DNA of 64,000 nucleotides from Panacibacter ginsenosidivorans (lineage in GTDB: Bacteria; Bacteroidota; Bacteroidia; Chitinophagales; Chitinophagaceae), in contig NZ_CP042435.1 of the NCBI RefSeq assembly GCF_007971225.1, positions 4,839,501 to 4,903,500 on the forward strand, written 5' to 3'. Of the stretch, positions 62,349 through 64,000 are shown one piece after another (positions within the stretch are counted from its first letter, which is position 1; each line of letters opens with the position of its first letter). The position numbers and the translations under genes are program-made. The notes under the pieces are model-generated. The model was given only the letters and a program-made list of their open reading frames with translations, was not told the origin of the DNA and made no database searches.

Positions 62349-64000
62349 TCATTGTTTCGCCGGTTCAGGATCATACACCAATGAGCCACCTTTACCAAAC
62401 ATACGCAGTGCAATTTCTTTACCGGCGCCATCTGCTTTTTTAAAGATCAGTCTTTCGTTATTTACAACCGGAACACCATTGGCGCTTCGCACTGTTATAA
62501 CAGCTTCATAAGAACTGCCTCTTTTATTGAATATGATCGTGGCGGAAAGTGTAGCATCTTTTCCGGAGGTATTGATATTGCAGTCTTTTATCTCATCCAC
62601 CACATCTTTTATCACGGCATCATCTGTACCAGATACAGAAAGCTTTACAGATGTTTTTATACCTGTAAAAGGCAGCAATTGCGGGTAATCTTCATATAAG
62701 GCATTAGAATAAGAACTAAACCTGTTTTTGTTACCGTTATCGTCATAGGCTTTTACAAGCCCTTCATACAAACGGGCAATAAATAATTTTTCATTGGCAG
62801 TATCTACCAGCGAAATTCTGTCTATATTTTCAAGATCTTTCAACGCATCTTTTTCATCGCCTTTTTCCCATTTAAATTTTGCGGCAAATAATTTAAAATA
62901 GCGTTGAATATTGTTGCGCTTATCTGTTTGCTGGTATGTAGTGTATTTATCAATAAAATATTTCGGGCTAAAATCTTTCATTAAATACCATGCTTCATCA
63001 AAGGAAGTGGTTGCTTCTGCACAAAAGAGATCGTATAAAAGCCTGTCACGCTCGGGATTATAAGTTAGTTGATTTACCACTATATATTCAGCGGTCATTT
63101 TTTGCGCTTTATATGTAGCAATATTGTACAGGCTTGTTGGCGAATACCACCAGCCGTTATTCAGAAATTTTTCCTGTTCTATCTTTTTATCAAAAAGCTG
63201 TATGCGTAATAAATTTATAGTAAACTCATACTGACTTTGTGTAAGCGTTGTACCGATATGCAATTCTTTAAAATTAGCTGCTTTGTTCAATGCAGCTTCT
63301 GCACTGTCTAATTGTGCATCGTACAAATAACTTCTTGCAAGCGCAATATTATACCAGCCAAAACCAGGTGTGGAGCCACTTGCAGTAATGATGTCATTGC
63401 ACATCTGAATGGCTTCTTTTGTCTTGCCTGCATATATATACAACTCCGGCAGATAGTAATAGGGTTCTCTTAAAAATCTTTCGAAGCTTTTGTCTTTATC
63501 TTCAGTAAAATACTGTTGGGCTATAGCAAAATTTCCTATTTCACTTTGCATACCGCCAAAGTTGTTCCACGAAACACGGCCACCATCTGCAAGACGCTGG
63601 TAATAATATTCACTGCTGTCATAGTTTTTATTATAGCAATGCAGCAAAGCAAGATTATGATAGATCGTAAGTTTTCTTTCTTCACTTTGTGCGGGTCCCC
63701 AGATGGCATCATTATCTGCTTTATATCTGTTAATAAAAGCAAGACCTGCATAACACCATTGAAAGGCCATCTTTTCATTTTCCTGCACAGAATTTTTTAG
63801 AAAACTATAATCTTTTGAAGTTAAGAAACGGTTGCGGTGATACATCCAGGAACGTTGATAGCTTAGCTCAAAGCCGATATCATTTTTAAGATTATAAGCT
63901 TGTATGCGGTCTATTAACTGCATCGATTTGTCAGGCATCTCAACATTGTCATAACAAAATTTCAATGCAGAGAAGATCATGTAGAGATCCTGGTAGCGAT
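62349..64000 (-). CDS. TPR-like helical repeat protein (partial, cut by window edge)
   Basis: This is at least 550 residues of a protein whose N-terminus lies beyond 64000; the frame stays open to the edge. The visible part is a string of TPR-like helix pairs (LTIYHNLALLHCYNKNYDSSEYYYQRLAD, YNIALARSYLYDAQLDSAEAALNKA, AAKFKWEKGDEKDALKDLENI). A C-terminal beta domain follows (about the last 100 residues, SVKLSVSGTDDAVIKDVVDEI through AVITVRSANGVPVVNNERLIF). Such proteins usually act as scaffolds for protein contacts. No enzyme motif is seen. Confidence 0.7.
   Translation of the reverse strand, partial: RYQDLYMIFSALKFCYDNVEMPDKSMQLIDRIQAYNLKNDIGFELSYQRSWMYHRNRFLTSKDYSFLKNSVQENEKMAFQWCYAGLAFINRYKADNDAIWGPAQSEERKLTIYHNLALLHCYNKNYDSSEYYYQRLADGGRVSWNNFGGMQSEIGNFAIAQQYFTEDKDKSFERFLREPYYYLPELYIYAGKTKEAIQMCNDIITASGSTPGFGWYNIALARSYLYDAQLDSAEAALNKAANFKELHIGTTLTQSQYEFTINLLRIQLFDKKIEQEKFLNNGWWYSPTSLYNIATYKAQKMTAEYIVVNQLTYNPERDRLLYDLFCAEATTSFDEAWYLMKDFSPKYFIDKYTTYQQTDKRNNIQRYFKLFAAKFKWEKGDEKDALKDLENIDRISLVDTANEKLFIARLYEGLVKAYDDNGNKNRFSSYSNALYEDYPQLLPFTGIKTSVKLSVSGTDDAVIKDVVDEIKDCNINTSGKDATLSATIIFNKRGSSYEAVITVRSANGVPVVNNERLIFKKADGAGKEIALRMFGKGGSLVYDPEPAKQ

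Overview
The window looks like a chromosome segment of a Bacteroidota bacterium, most likely Chitinophagaceae. The DNA is AT-rich. Several genes have promoters of the Bacteroidota form TTTG-N19-TAnnTTTG. There is a type IX secretion cargo protein (type B C-terminal signal) next to a PorP/SprF protein, a YtxJ-type thiol protein, and lipoproteins and glycoside hydrolases typical of this group. No transposase, integrase, phage gene or CRISPR array was seen.

Layout. 1-3.2 kb: a small acidic protein, tRNA-Val, a nitronate monooxygenase-like enzyme, a Nudix-type regulator and a small secreted protein. 3.4-16.2 kb: a Wzx/Wzy-type exopolysaccharide locus (Wza-like exporter, Wzc-like tyrosine kinase, flippase, polymerase, one GT4 glycosyltransferase) with five sulfotransferase genes, which suggests a sulfated surface polymer. 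17-24 kb: housekeeping and envelope genes (metallophosphatase, Gfo/Idh/MocA oxidoreductase, L,D-transpeptidase, YtxJ). 24-26 kb: TauE/SafE and two YeeE/YedE sulfur transporters behind a CRP/FNR-like palindrome. 26-33.4 kb: CbpA/CbpM, a universal stress protein and a TetR-controlled TolC-HlyD-DHA2 efflux system with palindromic operators. 33.6-45.1 kb: a GH16 enzyme, an SF1 helicase, a retron-type reverse transcriptase with a structured leader, a GMC oxidoreductase and a single-chain restriction-modification protein. This defence-like stretch is laced with four MITE-like elements. 45-52 kb: structured repeat DNA, a candidate 6S-like RNA, DoxX, a GH39-like enzyme, an SDR and a Crp/Fnr regulator. 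51-58 kb: PorP/SprF and its 1,793-residue cargo. 58.2-60.4 kb: a two-gene module joining a class I isoprenoid-synthase-like protein (DDxxD) to a secreted protein with the DxDDT motif of class II terpene cyclases. 60.8-64 kb: a sulfatase lipoprotein and a TPR-like protein cut by the window edge.

Two repeat families cut across this layout. The first is a short dispersed element with core ACAAGAGTGCGACGCAAC. It has 27 copies, all intergenic, in two subfamilies whose central dyad covaries (GCGACGC or GTGACAC). The second is the set of four 280-440 bp elements with hairpin-forming terminal inverted repeats and a subterminal stem with a compensatory change; they sit either side of the helicase and the retron. 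The strongest candidates for new biology are the retron and its small upstream ORF, the terpenoid gene pair, the covarying dispersed repeat, and the candidate structured RNA at 46.9 kb. All functional calls come from motif reading only; no database search was possible.
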